DNA from: Streptomyces cellostaticus
Lineage (GTDB): Bacteria > Actinomycetota > Actinomycetes > Streptomycetales > Streptomycetaceae
Assembly (NCBI RefSeq): GCF_001513965.1
Contig: NZ_KQ948015.1
Span: forward strand, 582,236-646,235
Reading direction: 5' to 3'
DNA length: 64,000 nt
Each line of letters starts with the position of its first letter. Positions within the stretch are counted from its first letter, which is position 1. A program made the translations under genes and the position numbers. Positions 16,813-27,347 of this stretch are shown here, piece after piece. Below the pieces are notes generated by a model that was not told the origin of the DNA, made no database searches, and was given only the letters and a program-made list of their open reading frames with translations.

Positions 16813-17889
16813 TCAGCCCCGTACGCACTCCGCCGCCAGGTCGTCCGCCAGTGCGGCGATCCGGGCGCGGCCCTCCACCCGTTCGACCCAGGCGTGCGGC
16901 AGGCCGACGTCGCCGTGCCGGGCACCGAGCAGGTTGCCGCAGATCGAGCCCGTGGAGTCGCTGTCACCCGAGTGGTTGACGGACAGCAGCAGGGCGTCCT
17001 TGACGCGGGGCTCGGCCAGGGCGCAGTAGACGCCGAGGGCGAGGGCCTCCTCGGCGACCCAGCCCGCGCCCAGGGACTCGGTCTTCTCGGCGGTCGGCGA
17101 TCCTTCCGCGGCCAGGTCGAGCGCTTCGCGCAGGGCGGCCGTCGTCTCCTCGTGGCCGGGGTGGCGTTCCAGCAGCCGCAGCGTGCGCAGCACCGCGCCC
17201 TCCAGGGACTCCCCGGCGACGAGGTGCGCCACGATCGCGGCCAGCGCGCCCGCCGCGTAGTAGCCGGTGGGGTGGCCGTGGGTGATCTGGGCGCCACGGG
17301 CGGCCATGGCGAAGGCCGCGTCGGCGGAGCCCACGAGACCGAAGGGCGCCGAGCGCATCACCGCGCCGCAGCCCTTGGAGTCGGGGTTGACCTCCCCCGG
17401 CTTGCCGTCGAGCGGGAGCAGGGGGTCGGGGGCGTACATCTGGGCGACTCCGGACAGGCAGGCGTTGCCGGGGGCGCGGCGGGCGTACAGCCAGGCCTCG
17501 GTGATCAGGCCACCGGTGTGCGGCAGTTCGGCCGCCTCGGGGCCCGGCTTCGACTGGGTCTGGAGCCACCGCTCGTACGCCCGGCGCAGCAGCAGCGCCC
17601 AGCCACCGCCGGTCCCCTTCTCCCGCTCCCGTGCGTGGGCCTGGACGAGGGCCTCGACGGTGAACAGGGTCATCTGCGTGTCGTCGCTGATCCGGCCCAC
17701 CACGCCGTGCGCACCGGGCACGAGGCCCCTCACCCCGCGCTCACCGTGCGAGGCGCGGATCCGGTCGAGAGAGGCGAACTCGACGGGGTAGCCGAGCGCG
17801 TCGCCGAGGGCCCCGCCGAGCAGGCAGCCGCGGACCCTGGACCGGTACACCGCCGCCGCCTCCCAGGACGGCTGCCACGGCTGGTTCAT
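16813..17889 (-). CDS. ADP-ribosylglycohydrolase family protein
   Basis: A 358-residue protein with the DraG/ARH fold. RGCLLGGALGDALGYPVEF near the N-terminus and ISDDTQMTL supply the first metal/substrate Asp residues; VNHSGDSDSTGSICGNLLGA near residue 305 is the second diagnostic metal motif (HSGDSDS). It should remove ADP-ribose from proteins or nucleic acids. The ATG at 17889 is chosen because GAGGAG lies 7 bases upstream. It is first in a likely operon with the pterin dehydratase and methyltransferase and is divergent from an XRE regulator. Confidence 0.88.
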   Translation of the reverse strand: MNQPWQPSWEAAAVYRSRVRGCLLGGALGDALGYPVEFASLDRIRASHGERGVRGLVPGAHGVVGRISDDTQMTLFTVEALVQAHAREREKGTGGGWALLLRRAYERWLQTQSKPGPEAAELPHTGGLITEAWLYARRAPGNACLSGVAQMYAPDPLLPLDGKPGEVNPDSKGCGAVMRSAPFGLVGSADAAFAMAARGAQITHGHPTGYYAAGALAAIVAHLVAGESLEGAVLRTLRLLERHPGHEETTAALREALDLAAEGSPTAEKTESLGAGWVAEEALALGVYCALAEPRVKDALLLSVNHSGDSDSTGSICGNLLGARHGDVGLPHAWVERVEGRARIAALADDLAAECVRG

Positions 17890-17957
17890 GCGTGTGCTCC
17901 TCAACTCCGGTCTCCGGCAGCGGTCGTCGAGCGGTCTCCTCGACTACGGTCGTCCGC

Positions 17958-18836
17958 ATGACCATTGTCGCGACCGGCCCCACAGCAACCGCCAACGCCC
18001 CCGCCGACAAGACCGGCAGGGCAGACAGGCCAGACAGGGCAGACAGGAACGACAAGGGCGGCGCGGGCCCGCTGCTGCGCGCCTGGCGGGAGCGGCGCAG
18101 GATCTCGCAGCTGGAGCTGGCGCTGCGCGCCGACTCCTCCGCGCGGCACATCAGCTTCATCGAAACCGGCCGGTCCCGGCCCAGCGAGGAGATGGTGCTG
18201 CGGCTGGCCGAGCACCTGGACGTGCCCGTGCGCGAGCGCAACGCCCTGCTGGTGGCGGCCGGTCACGCCCCGCGCTATCCGGAGACCCCGCTGGACGATC
18301 CGGCGCTGGACGTCCTGCGCGACGGCTTGGAGCGCCTCATCCAGGGGTACGAGCCCTACCCGGCGCTGGTGGTCGACGCCGGGTACACGGTCGTCGCCGC
18401 CAACCGCGGCATCGCCATGCTGCTGGAGGGCGTACCGGAGAAGCTGATGACGCCGGCGCCGAACGCGATGCGGCTCACGCTGCACCCGGAGGGTCTCGCG
18501 CCGCGCATCCGCAATCTGCGCGAATGGCGCGGGCATCTGCTGGCGCAGATGGAACGGCAGCTCGCCCTGCACCGCTCGGAACCGCTGCGCGCCCTGTACG
18601 AGGAGGTGGCGGCCTACCCGGTGCCCGCGGACGCACCCGGTGCCGAACCGGCCGGGCCGGTGCCGTACTTCGCGCTGCCGCTGCGGATCGAGCACGACGG
18701 CCGGATCCTGTCGTTCGTGTCGTCGATCTCCACGTTCAACACGCCCATGGACGTCACGGTCGCCGAACTCGCCATCGAGACGTTCCTGCCCGCGGATCCG
18801 GCCACCACCAAGTACCTGCACACGCTGGCCGGTTGA
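17958..18836 (+). CDS. XRE-family transcriptional regulator with MmyB-like C-terminal domain
   Basis: A 292-residue protein. After a low-complexity, Asp/Arg/Lys-rich leader (about residues 10-35, encoded by near-repeats of gcagacaggccag), a helix-turn-helix spans RRRISQLELALRADSSARHISFIETGRSRPS (about 45-75). The rest matches the MmyB-type ligand-binding (PAS-like) domain, with VVDAGYTVVAANRG and LRIEHDGRILSFVSSISTFNTPMDVTVAELAIETFLPAD. Proteins of this type usually regulate a neighbouring gene in response to a small ligand. It is divergent from the ADP-ribosylglycohydrolase operon across 68 bp, a likely target. Confidence 0.82.
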   Translation: MTIVATGPTATANAPADKTGRADRPDRADRNDKGGAGPLLRAWRERRRISQLELALRADSSARHISFIETGRSRPSEEMVLRLAEHLDVPVRERNALLVAAGHAPRYPETPLDDPALDVLRDGLERLIQGYEPYPALVVDAGYTVVAANRGIAMLLEGVPEKLMTPAPNAMRLTLHPEGLAPRIRNLREWRGHLLAQMERQLALHRSEPLRALYEEVAAYPVPADAPGAEPAGPVPYFALPLRIEHDGRILSFVSSISTFNTPMDVTVAELAIETFLPADPATTKYLHTLAG

Positions 18837-18933
18837 GGAGCCTCGCCCGATCCCGGTCCGATCGAGAGCGTGTGCGAGCGGGCGTCGCATGACAGACTGC
18901 CCGGGTACTTCGGCGCGTAGGGGAGGGCGTGGC

Positions 18934-19797
18934 GTGAGTGAGCGGCGGGCTGCGCCCACCGTGGGCCAGGTGGTGCTCGGCAAGCGGTTGCAGGAGCTGC
19001 GCGAGGCGGCCGGGCTCAGCCGTGAGGAGGCCGCCCGGGTGCTGAGGGTGGCACCCGCGACCGTACGGCGGATGGAGATGGCCGAGGTCGCGCTGAAGAT
19101 CCCGTACGTGCAGGTGCTGCTGTCCACCTACGGGGTGGCCGCGGAGGAGACGGCCGCGTTCGTGCGGCTGGCCGAGGAGGCGAATCAGCCCGGCTGGTGG
19201 CAGCGGTTCCACGATGTGCTGCCCGACTGGTTCAGCCTGTACGTGAGCCTGGAGGGCGCCGCCCGGATCATCCGCTCCTACGAGCCGCACTTCGTGCCCG
19301 GCCTGCTGCAGACCGAGGCGTATGCGCGCGGGGTGATGGAGGCCGGGACGATCGGGCAGACCGGGCCGGAGACTGTCGAGCGGCATGTGTCGCTGCGCAT
19401 GGAGCGCCAGCGCCTGCTGGAGCGGGACGATCCGCCCCACCTGTGGGTGATCATGGACGAGACGGTGCTGAGGCGTCCGGTGAGCGTCCGTCCCGAGGTG
19501 ATGCGCGACCAGCTGGACCGGCTGCTGGAGTACGCCGCCCGCGACCGGGTCACGCTGCAGCTCGCCGAGTTCGCGGCCGGCCCGCATCCGGGGACGTACG
19601 CGCCGTTCACGCTGTTCCGGTTCGCCGAGCCGGAGCTGCCGGACATGGTGTTCACCGAGTATCTGACCGGCGCGCTGTACCTGGACTCCCGCCGCGAGGT
19701 CTCGGCGCATCTGGAGGTGCTGGACCACATGACGACGCGGGCCGCCTCCGCGCAGCGCACCGAGAAGCTGCTGCGGGAGTTCCGCGAGGCCCTCTGA
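18934..19797 (+). CDS. XRE-family regulator with DUF5753 domain
   Basis: A 287-residue protein. The helix-turn-helix lies at about 13-65 (LQELREAAGLSREEAARVLRVAPATVRRMEM), followed by the DUF5753 ligand-like domain (about 100-285) with YEPHFVPGLLQTEAYARGV and TLFRFAEPELPDMVFTEYLTGALYLD. The start is GTG 18934 with GGGGAGGG about 6 bases upstream. In Streptomyces this type commonly pairs with a small DUF397 protein; none is seen here, but a DUF574 methyltransferase follows 78 bp later, another frequent neighbour. Confidence 0.8.
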   Translation: MSERRAAPTVGQVVLGKRLQELREAAGLSREEAARVLRVAPATVRRMEMAEVALKIPYVQVLLSTYGVAAEETAAFVRLAEEANQPGWWQRFHDVLPDWFSLYVSLEGAARIIRSYEPHFVPGLLQTEAYARGVMEAGTIGQTGPETVERHVSLRMERQRLLERDDPPHLWVIMDETVLRRPVSVRPEVMRDQLDRLLEYAARDRVTLQLAEFAAGPHPGTYAPFTLFRFAEPELPDMVFTEYLTGALYLDSRREVSAHLEVLDHMTTRAASAQRTEKLLREFREAL

Positions 19798-19875
19798 CCC
19801 CCCTGTGACCAGCTGAGGAGCAGCCCCGCATGACCGGAGCCGAGGCGGGGGATCCTGGCCGCGGACGGCACGGCG

Positions 19876-20538
19876 GTGCGCGGGGCACGCGCCAACCGCC
19901 GGTTCATGCACCGGGCCGTCCGTACGGCCGCAGGCGCCGGTATACGCCAGTTCCTGGACATCGGCACGGGCATCCCCACCGAGCCCCATCTGGACCAGGT
20001 GGCGCAGGCCGCGGCCGCTGAGTCCCGGGTGGTGTACGCGGACAACGACCCGGTCGTGCTGCGGCACGCCGAGGCGCTGCTGCACGGCTCTGCCGAGGGC
20101 AGCACACAGTACGTGCACGCCGACGTCCGCGACCCCGGCACCATCCTGGGACGGGCCGCCGAGACCCTGGACTTCGGCCGGCCGGTCGCGCTGTCCCTGG
20201 TGGCGCTGACCCACTACCTGAACGCTGCCGACGACGACGTGTACGGCCTCGTCGGGCGCTACGTCGCGCGGCTCACCCCGGGCAGCTTCCTGATCCTGTC
20301 CCAGGTCACGCAGGACCTCAGCCCGGACGGTGTGGCCCGGGCAGCGGAGCTGTTCCGCCGGAGCGGCACGCCGTTCCACCCGCGGACACTGACCGAGTTC
20401 CGGCGGTTCTTCGACGGCCTGGAGCTCCTCGGTCCGGGGGTGATCCCCGTGCACGGGTGGCGTCCGGAGCCCGAGGACGTGGCGGCACAGGCCGAGGGCG
20501 TCGTGCCCGTGTACGCGGGAGTGGCGCACAAGCCCTGA
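19876..20538 (+). CDS. DUF574-type SAM-dependent methyltransferase, N-terminally truncated
   Basis: The protein keeps the DUF574 core: ARANRRFMHRAVR, then the SAM motif FLDIGTGIPT, VVYADNDPVVLRHAEALL and YVHADVRDPGTIL. The family's usual 45-55-residue N-terminus (with PH-x-AR-x-x-x-Y-x-LGGK) is absent. In the conserved frame a stop lies at 19831-19833 and homology starts near 19852, with no ATG; GTG 19876 (220 residues) is the best start. Another frame has a well-placed ATG at 19830 behind GAGGAG (MTGAEAG) but then loses homology, suggesting an internal deletion with frameshift. It may be a pseudogene or a shortened enzyme. Confidence 0.6.
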   Translation: MRGARANRRFMHRAVRTAAGAGIRQFLDIGTGIPTEPHLDQVAQAAAAESRVVYADNDPVVLRHAEALLHGSAEGSTQYVHADVRDPGTILGRAAETLDFGRPVALSLVALTHYLNAADDDVYGLVGRYVARLTPGSFLILSQVTQDLSPDGVARAAELFRRSGTPFHPRTLTEFRRFFDGLELLGPGVIPVHGWRPEPEDVAAQAEGVVPVYAGVAHKP

Positions 20539-20613
20539 CCCGGAAGGGTGGTCTCGCGATCCGAGGCGGCTCGGACCCCGCCCGGAGCGGTGAGGCCGGG
20601 AGCGGCTGGGGAG

Positions 20614-22482
<1,869 letters not shown>

Positions 22483-22533
22483 GGTTCGCCCCTTCCACCA
22501 GGACGCATCCGCCACAAGGCCTGTCGCCCTCCC

Positions 22534-22562
22534 AGCACAGGACGCAAGTACGCCCTTGTCAA
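22534..22562 (-). promoter_or_regulatory. Possible vegetative promoter of the dnaK paralogue
   Basis: On the minus strand TTGACA (22557-22562) is separated by 17 bp from TGTGCT (22534-22539), 52 bases upstream of the start. The -35 is perfect; the -10 is poor. Confidence 0.4.
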
Positions 22563-22630
22563 TGGACGGGTACCCGGAAACGGCGATGCCGCGCCCCTGG
22601 GCGGGAGCGCGGCACCGGGGGCGGCGGGCG

Positions 22631-23056
22631 TCAGGCCAGCTCGGCGGTCAAGGTGATGGTCGTACCGGTCAGGGCCTGGCTGACCGGGCAGTTCTTCTTG
22701 GCGTCCTCGGCCGCCGACCGGAAGCCGTCCTCGTCCAGGCCGGGCACCTCGCCGCGGACGGTCAGGTGGATGCCGGTGATGCCCTCGCCGGGCTGGAAGG
22801 TGACGTCGGCCTTGGTCTCCAGGCGGGTGGGCGGGGTGCCGGCGCCCGCCAGGCCGTGCGACAGCGCCATGGAGAAGCAGCTGGAGTGGGCGGCGGCGAT
22901 CAGCTCCTCGGGGCTGGTCTTGCCGTTCGCCTTCTCGGCGCGCGACGGCCACGACACCGGCTGCTGGCCGATGCCGGAGGAGTCGAAGGTGACGACTCCG
23001 TTGCCCTCGAGCAGGTTGCCTTCCCAGACGGTGTGTGCGGTGCGCGTGGTTGCCAC
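22631..23056 (-). CDS. OsmC-family peroxiredoxin-like protein
   Basis: A 141-residue thiol peroxidase of the OsmC/Ohr superfamily that should reduce organic hydroperoxides in the cytoplasm. The two redox Cys are visible: [10 protein letters not shown] near residue 60 and [10 protein letters not shown] near residue 123. The [14 protein letters not shown] block is typical of OsmC. GTG 23056 has AAAGGA about 6 bases upstream. Monocistronic, 149 bp downstream of dnaK's start in the same direction, suggesting separate but stress-related genes. Confidence 0.85.
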   Translation of the reverse strand: MATTRTAHTVWEGNLLEGNGVVTFDSSGIGQQPVSWPSRAEKANGKTSPEELIAAAHSSCFSMALSHGLAGAGTPPTRLETKADVTFQPGEGITGIHLTVRGEVPGLDEDGFRSAAEDAKKNCPVSQALTGTTITLTAELA

Positions 23057-23197
23057 GGCTGTTCCTTTCACGTCGGTCGGAGTTCTCGGGGTTTCCGGTT
23101 CCGGGCCCCATCCGATCACATCCGCGCTCACCGCACCGTGCAGACCGGGCCACGCGGGGTGAACGGCAGGCGGCATCCCGCACACACCGCTGCGCAT

Positions 23198-25339
23198 TCA
23201 GGCGGCGCGTTCCTCCTCCGCCGCCGTGGCGAGCGGTACCTGCGGCCCGTTCGCCTCGCGCAGCCAGCGGCGCAGGGCGCGGTGCACCTGCTCGGCGCCG
23301 GTCAGCTCCTCTCCGTCGGCCACGGGCTCGGACAGGGTGAGCGGGGAGAGCAGGAAGGGGTGGGACTGGGCGCCGCCGAGGCCTCCGTGGGAGCCGATCT
23401 GCTCCTCGAAGGCGAGGACTTCGCCGTCGGCGGGGTCGTGGGAGGAGTTGACCATGATGTCGGCGGTGTGGGGGAAGGAGTGCGTGCGGCGGACGGCGTC
23501 GGCGGCGCCGGGACCGAAGGGGGCGAGCGGGCCGGGTTCCTCGTCCAGCTCGTCCAGCGGGATCTCGGTGCCGTTCGGGCCGAGGACCACGCCGTCGTGC
23601 TGTTCGCTGCGCACCAGGAGGAAGCCGATGCCGGGGTGGTTGGCGAGGGTGGTGAGCAGGGCGGGATGACGGGTCTCGATCTCCTCCTTGGTCATGCGGT
23701 GCGGCACGTCCGGGAAGGAGATCAGGCCGAGGTTGCCGGAGGCGAGCACGACGGGTTCCGAGCCGCGGGAGGGCCGGTGCCGTTCGCCCTTCTCCTCCAC
23801 GGGCCGGTGCAGGGCCGCGCGGACGGCCACCCGGGCCTCGGCGCCACTGTGGGTCCGTTCCGCCCTGCGGGGTACGGGCAGTCCGCAGCCGGCCCGGACG
23901 AGGTCGGCGAGGGTGAGGCCGTAGCGGGCGCGGAAGGTCTCGCCGGGGCTCTGGCCGTGGTCGGACAGGACGACGATCCGGTAGGGGCGCGGGGCGTGTT
24001 CGGCGGCCTTCTCGACGAGGGCGAGGGACCGGTCCAGGCGCTGCAGGACCTTCTCGGCGTCCCGGCTGTGCGGTCCGGAGTGGTGGGCGACCTCGTCGTA
24101 GGCGACGAGGTCGGCGTAGACGGCGGTCCGGCCGGCGAGCAGGTCGCCCATCACGGCGGCGACCACGACGTCCCGTTCCACGACGGTGGCGAAGGCGCGC
24201 ACGAAGGGGTAGAGGCCGCCGCGGCTCACACGGGGCCGCTGCCTGCGGATCCTGGCGCGGGTGGACTGGCCGATCTCGCGGACGACCTCGGCGACGAAGG
24301 ACAGGGCGGTGCGCACCGCGTTGGCGGGGTCGGAGAAGTACGCGAAGTAGCCGGCGCGGGAACGGTTCTCCCGGCCGCGGCGGCGGCCGGCGATGGACAG
24401 GACGAGGGCCTGTTCGCCGGCGCCGCCGCTGAACAGGTTGCCGCGGCTCGCGCCGTCGACGGTGAGCAGTCCGCCGTCGCCTGTATGCAGTGTGGCGCGG
24501 CGTTGCAGTTCGCCGGCGCTGGTCGGGCGATTGCACACCATCACCTCGCCCCGGTCCTTCTCGTACCAGCGGAAGGCCGGCACGTCGAAGGTGCTGCCGT
24601 GCAGGATGCCGAGCTGGCTGGCGCCGGTCTGGCTGGACCAGTCGGTGTGCCAGGGGGTGAGCCGGTGGGTGGGGTGTGGCGTGGGCTGTATACCGTCGCC
24701 CGTGGGTTGTATGCCGTCGTCCGTGGGTTGTATGCCGTCATCCGTCGCCAACCAGCGGGCGACGGTCGGCATGAGGCCCTTGCGGACGGCGGCGGTGAGG
24801 ACGTCGTGGCCGACGCCGTCGAGCTGGACACAGACCAGGCCGGGTGCGGCCGGGCAGGGCGGATCGGCCCTGTGGCGGCGGCCGGCCAGGCGCAGGAGGC
24901 GGCGGCGGTAGGCGTCGTCGTCGCGTACGGCGAGGGCGGCGCCGGTGGCCGAGGCGACGGCGGACATCACGGCGGCGACGATGACGGCGGTCTCCGGGGC
25001 GGCCTCACCCCGCCCTGAGGGGTTGATGCGCAGGGCGAGCAGGAGCAGGGAGCCGTTGAGGAAGAAGACCAGCAGGCCGAGGACGAAGGCGGGCACGAGC
25101 AGCAGCATCCGTACCAGGAGCGGCCACACGACCGCCGAGAGCACACCGAAGGCGCCGGCACCGCACGCGGCGGTGATCGCGATCCGGGTGGCGCTGTCAC
25201 CGTCGGCGGACTGGAGCCGGAAGTCGGGCAGGAGACCGGCGAGGACGAGCATGGTGACCGTGGAGACCGCCCACACCGTGACGCTCCGTCCGACCTGACT
25301 GGCGACCCGCCGCCACCGCACGCCCCGCACGCCCCGCAC
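23198..25339 (-). CDS. Holin-4-like membrane protein fused to an alkaline phosphatase-fold phosphodiesterase domain
   Basis: A protein of about 713 residues. The first 160 residues hold four hydrophobic helices resembling the phage-holin-4 (DUF360-like) family. The rest is a type I phosphodiesterase/nucleotide pyrophosphatase-like domain: VCVQLDGVGHDVL (metal Asp near residue 180), TGASQLGILHG (nucleophile-type Thr/Ser region), LVAYDEVAHHSGPHSRDAE and VVLSDHGQSPG (metal Asp/His). A tandem heptapeptide (DDGIQPT, three copies near 205-225) is inserted just after the first metal motif. Likely a membrane-anchored hydrolase of a phosphodiester or lipid. The start is uncertain among GTG codons at 25339, 25330 and 25321. 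Confidence 0.7.
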   Translation of the reverse strand: MRGVRGVRWRRVASQVGRSVTVWAVSTVTMLVLAGLLPDFRLQSADGDSATRIAITAACGAGAFGVLSAVVWPLLVRMLLLVPAFVLGLLVFFLNGSLLLLALRINPSGRGEAAPETAVIVAAVMSAVASATGAALAVRDDDAYRRRLLRLAGRRHRADPPCPAAPGLVCVQLDGVGHDVLTAAVRKGLMPTVARWLATDDGIQPTDDGIQPTGDGIQPTPHPTHRLTPWHTDWSSQTGASQLGILHGSTFDVPAFRWYEKDRGEVMVCNRPTSAGELQRRATLHTGDGGLLTVDGASRGNLFSGGAGEQALVLSIAGRRRGRENRSRAGYFAYFSDPANAVRTALSFVAEVVREIGQSTRARIRRQRPRVSRGGLYPFVRAFATVVERDVVVAAVMGDLLAGRTAVYADLVAYDEVAHHSGPHSRDAEKVLQRLDRSLALVEKAAEHAPRPYRIVVLSDHGQSPGETFRARYGLTLADLVRAGCGLPVPRRAERTHSGAEARVAVRAALHRPVEEKGERHRPSRGSEPVVLASGNLGLISFPDVPHRMTKEEIETRHPALLTTLANHPGIGFLLVRSEQHDGVVLGPNGTEIPLDELDEEPGPLAPFGPGAADAVRRTHSFPHTADIMVNSSHDPADGEVLAFEEQIGSHGGLGGAQSHPFLLSPLTLSEPVADGEELTGAEQVHRALRRWLREANGPQVPLATAAEEERAA
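24681..24743 (-). repeat. Three tandem 21-bp units coding a heptapeptide insertion
   Basis: Units at 24681-24701, 24702-24722 and 24723-24743 (pattern GTGGGYTGTATRCCGTCRYCC) encode three copies of a DDGIQPT-like heptapeptide within the phosphodiesterase. The period is a multiple of three, so copy-number change keeps the frame. Confidence 0.9.
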
Positions 25340-25426
25340 ACCTCACGTCCCGGCCCGCTCGATCACAGGGCCTGGCTCCCACCTTGTCACACGGGGTGGC
25401 GCCGGCCCGGCCGGGTCATCGAGCCG

Positions 25427-25858
25427 TTACCGCCCGTCGTACCCCGCCGTCGGCATCGAAAGGCGGCGGTGCACCCGTGCCTTCATCTGCGCGTCGTACG
25501 ACGGCTCGGCGCGCCCCACCGTCTCCACCCGGACCCCGCGCCGCGCGCATTCGGCGGTGAACTCCTCCACCGTGGACAGGGCGCGCTCCAGCACGCGCCG
25601 GCTGGGGGCGACGAACACGTCCACGCCGGGCCGGACTCCGTCCCACAGCGCGCAATGGTCGAAACGCAGCCCGCCGACGAGCAGTTCCCGCGCGACCACA
25701 TAGCCGCGTTCCGCCGCCCACCGGGCGCACATGGCGTGCTGGCTGCGGGAGTCCACCAGGAAGGGGTCGGCCTCCAGTTCCTCCAGAGGCGTCAGACTCG
25801 CGATGGCGGTGACCCGCACCGGCGCGAGCCCGCCAAAGGCACCCCGCAGCTGTCCCAT
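25427..25858 (-). CDS. Conserved small protein distantly resembling the N-terminal domain of serine recombinases
   Basis: A 143-residue protein. DSRSQHAMCARWAAERGY recalls the resolvase R-x-S-x-x-Q...C...A...G block, and VDVFVAPSRRVLERALSTVEEFTAECARRGVRVETV recalls the following D-x-L...L-x-R...L-x-x-x-G-V segment. There is no DNA-binding domain and I cannot place a catalytic Ser with confidence, so recombinase activity is doubtful. ATG 25858 follows GGAGGTGAGGGGG. Divergent from an MBL-fold gene. Confidence 0.5.
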   Translation of the reverse strand: MGQLRGAFGGLAPVRVTAIASLTPLEELEADPFLVDSRSQHAMCARWAAERGYVVARELLVGGLRFDHCALWDGVRPGVDVFVAPSRRVLERALSTVEEFTAECARRGVRVETVGRAEPSYDAQMKARVHRRLSMPTAGYDGR

Positions 25859-25941
25859 GGCGCCCCCTCACCTCCGGGTTTCGCCGCCGACCCTACTCCT
25901 GCCCGTAGGCTTCGGGGAGTCGCGCGAAGGAGGCGAAGAAG

Positions 25942-26715
25942 GTGCCGGTGGAGATCACCTGGTGGGGTCACGCCACCTGCACGCTCGAAGACTCACACAT
26001 ACGCGTGCTCACCGACCCGTTGTTCGCCCGTCGGCTCGCACATCTGCGCCGTCGCCGGGGCGCCGTGCCGCCTGCCGAGGCCCGCCGCACGGACGTGGCG
26101 CTCGTCTCCCATCTGCACGCCGACCACCTGCACCTGCCCTCGCTGGCGGCGCTCTCCCCGGGCACGCGCCTGCTCGTGCCCCGGGGCGCACCACGGGCGG
26201 TACCCGGTCTGCGCCGGCTACGCCACCTGCGGATCACCGAGGTCGTCCCGGGGGACGAGGTCCGAGTCGGTGATCTGCTGGTGCAGGCGGTGCCCGCACG
26301 GCACGACGGACGGCGGCTGCCGGTCGGCCCGCACCGCTCCCCCGCGCTCGGGTACGTCGTCGCGGGCGAGGCGCGGACGTACTTCGCCGGGGACACGGGC
26401 CTGTTCGACACCATGGCGGAGCAGGCCGGGCCGGTGGACGTGGCGCTGCTGCCGGTGGGCGGCTGGGGACCGTACCTCGGTGAGGGACATCTGGACGCGG
26501 GGCGGGCGGCACGGGCGCTGGCCCTTCTGGCGCCGCGCGTGGCGGTGCCGGTGCACTACGGGACGTACTGGCCGATCGGCATGGACGCCGTGCGCCCGCA
26601 CGAATTCCACGCGCCGGGCGACGAGTTCGTGCGTCTGGCGGCCGAGGCCGCGCCGAAGGTGGCCGTGCACAAGCTGGGGCACGGGGAGAGTGTGCGCCTG
26701 GAGGTCGCGCGGTGA
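25942..26715 (+). CDS. Metallo-beta-lactamase-fold hydrolase (UlaG-like)
   Basis: A 257-residue metallo-hydrolase. ITWWGHATCTLE opens the fold; SHLHADHLHLPSL gives the H-x-H-x-D-H zinc motif near residue 60; TYFAGDTGLFD supplies the bridging Asp and PVHYGTYWPI a later His. It resembles the lipid- or lactonase-type 'L-ascorbate-6-phosphate lactonase-like' branch. GTG 25942 has AAGGAGG 8 bases upstream. Translationally coupled (GTGA overlap) to the DedA gene. Confidence 0.82.
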   Translation: MPVEITWWGHATCTLEDSHIRVLTDPLFARRLAHLRRRRGAVPPAEARRTDVALVSHLHADHLHLPSLAALSPGTRLLVPRGAPRAVPGLRRLRHLRITEVVPGDEVRVGDLLVQAVPARHDGRRLPVGPHRSPALGYVVAGEARTYFAGDTGLFDTMAEQAGPVDVALLPVGGWGPYLGEGHLDAGRAARALALLAPRVAVPVHYGTYWPIGMDAVRPHEFHAPGDEFVRLAAEAAPKVAVHKLGHGESVRLEVAR

Positions 26716-27347
26716 GATGGCTGGCCTCCGCGGTGACGCTGGCCGCCGCCTCGACGTCCACGGCGCCGCCCGAGTCCACGCAGCAGGCGCTCGGCTATCC
26801 CTCGCTGTTCCTGCTGGTGCTGATCGGGGCGCTGGTGCCGGTGGTGCCGACCGGGGCGCTGGTGAGCTCGGCGGCGGTGGTGGCGTTCCATCAGACGGCG
26901 CCGTTCTCCCTGGCGCTGGTGTTCGTGACGGCGTCGCTGGCGGCCTTCCTCGGGGATGCGACGCTGTACTGGCTGGGACGGCGCGGGATGCGGTCGAGGA
27001 ACGGCTCGCGCTGGCTGGAGGCGATCCGCTCGCGGGCACCGGAGGAGCGGCTGGCGCAGGCGCAGTCGAAGTTGGCCGAGCATGGGGTGGCGGTGCTGGT
27101 GCTGTCCCGGCTGGTGCCTGCGGGGCGGCTGCCGGTGATGCTGGCCTGTCTGGTGGCCGAGTGGCCCGTGCGGCGCTTCAGCAGGGGGAACTTGCCGGCG
27201 TGTCTGGCGTGGGCGTTGACGTATCAGGTGATCGGGATTCTGGGCGGGTCGCTGTTCGAGGAGCCGTGGGAAGGTGTCGTTGCTGCGGTGGGGTTGACGC
27301 TGGTGATCAGTGCGGTTCCGAGTGTGGTGCGGCGCGCTTCGCGGTAG
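26712..27347 (+). CDS. DedA-family (VTT-domain) membrane protein
   Basis: A 211-residue integral membrane protein with about five hydrophobic segments. VVPTGALVSSAAVVAF, FLGDATLYWLGRRG and a conserved SRLVPAGRLPVMLACL block match the DedA/SNARE-associated family, thought to move undecaprenyl phosphate or other lipids across the membrane. GTG 26712 overlaps the upstream stop. Its last 41 bp overlap the convergent MBL-fold gene. Confidence 0.82.
   Translation: MRWLASAVTLAAASTSTAPPESTQQALGYPSLFLLVLIGALVPVVPTGALVSSAAVVAFHQTAPFSLALVFVTASLAAFLGDATLYWLGRRGMRSRNGSRWLEAIRSRAPEERLAQAQSKLAEHGVAVLVLSRLVPAGRLPVMLACLVAEWPVRRFSRGNLPACLAWALTYQVIGILGGSLFEEPWEGVVAAVGLTLVISAVPSVVRRASR

Noticed and set aside
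22483..22630. HspR-type HAIR repeat upstream of dnaK
   Set aside because: No CTTGAGT-N7-ACTCAAG-like repeat is present.
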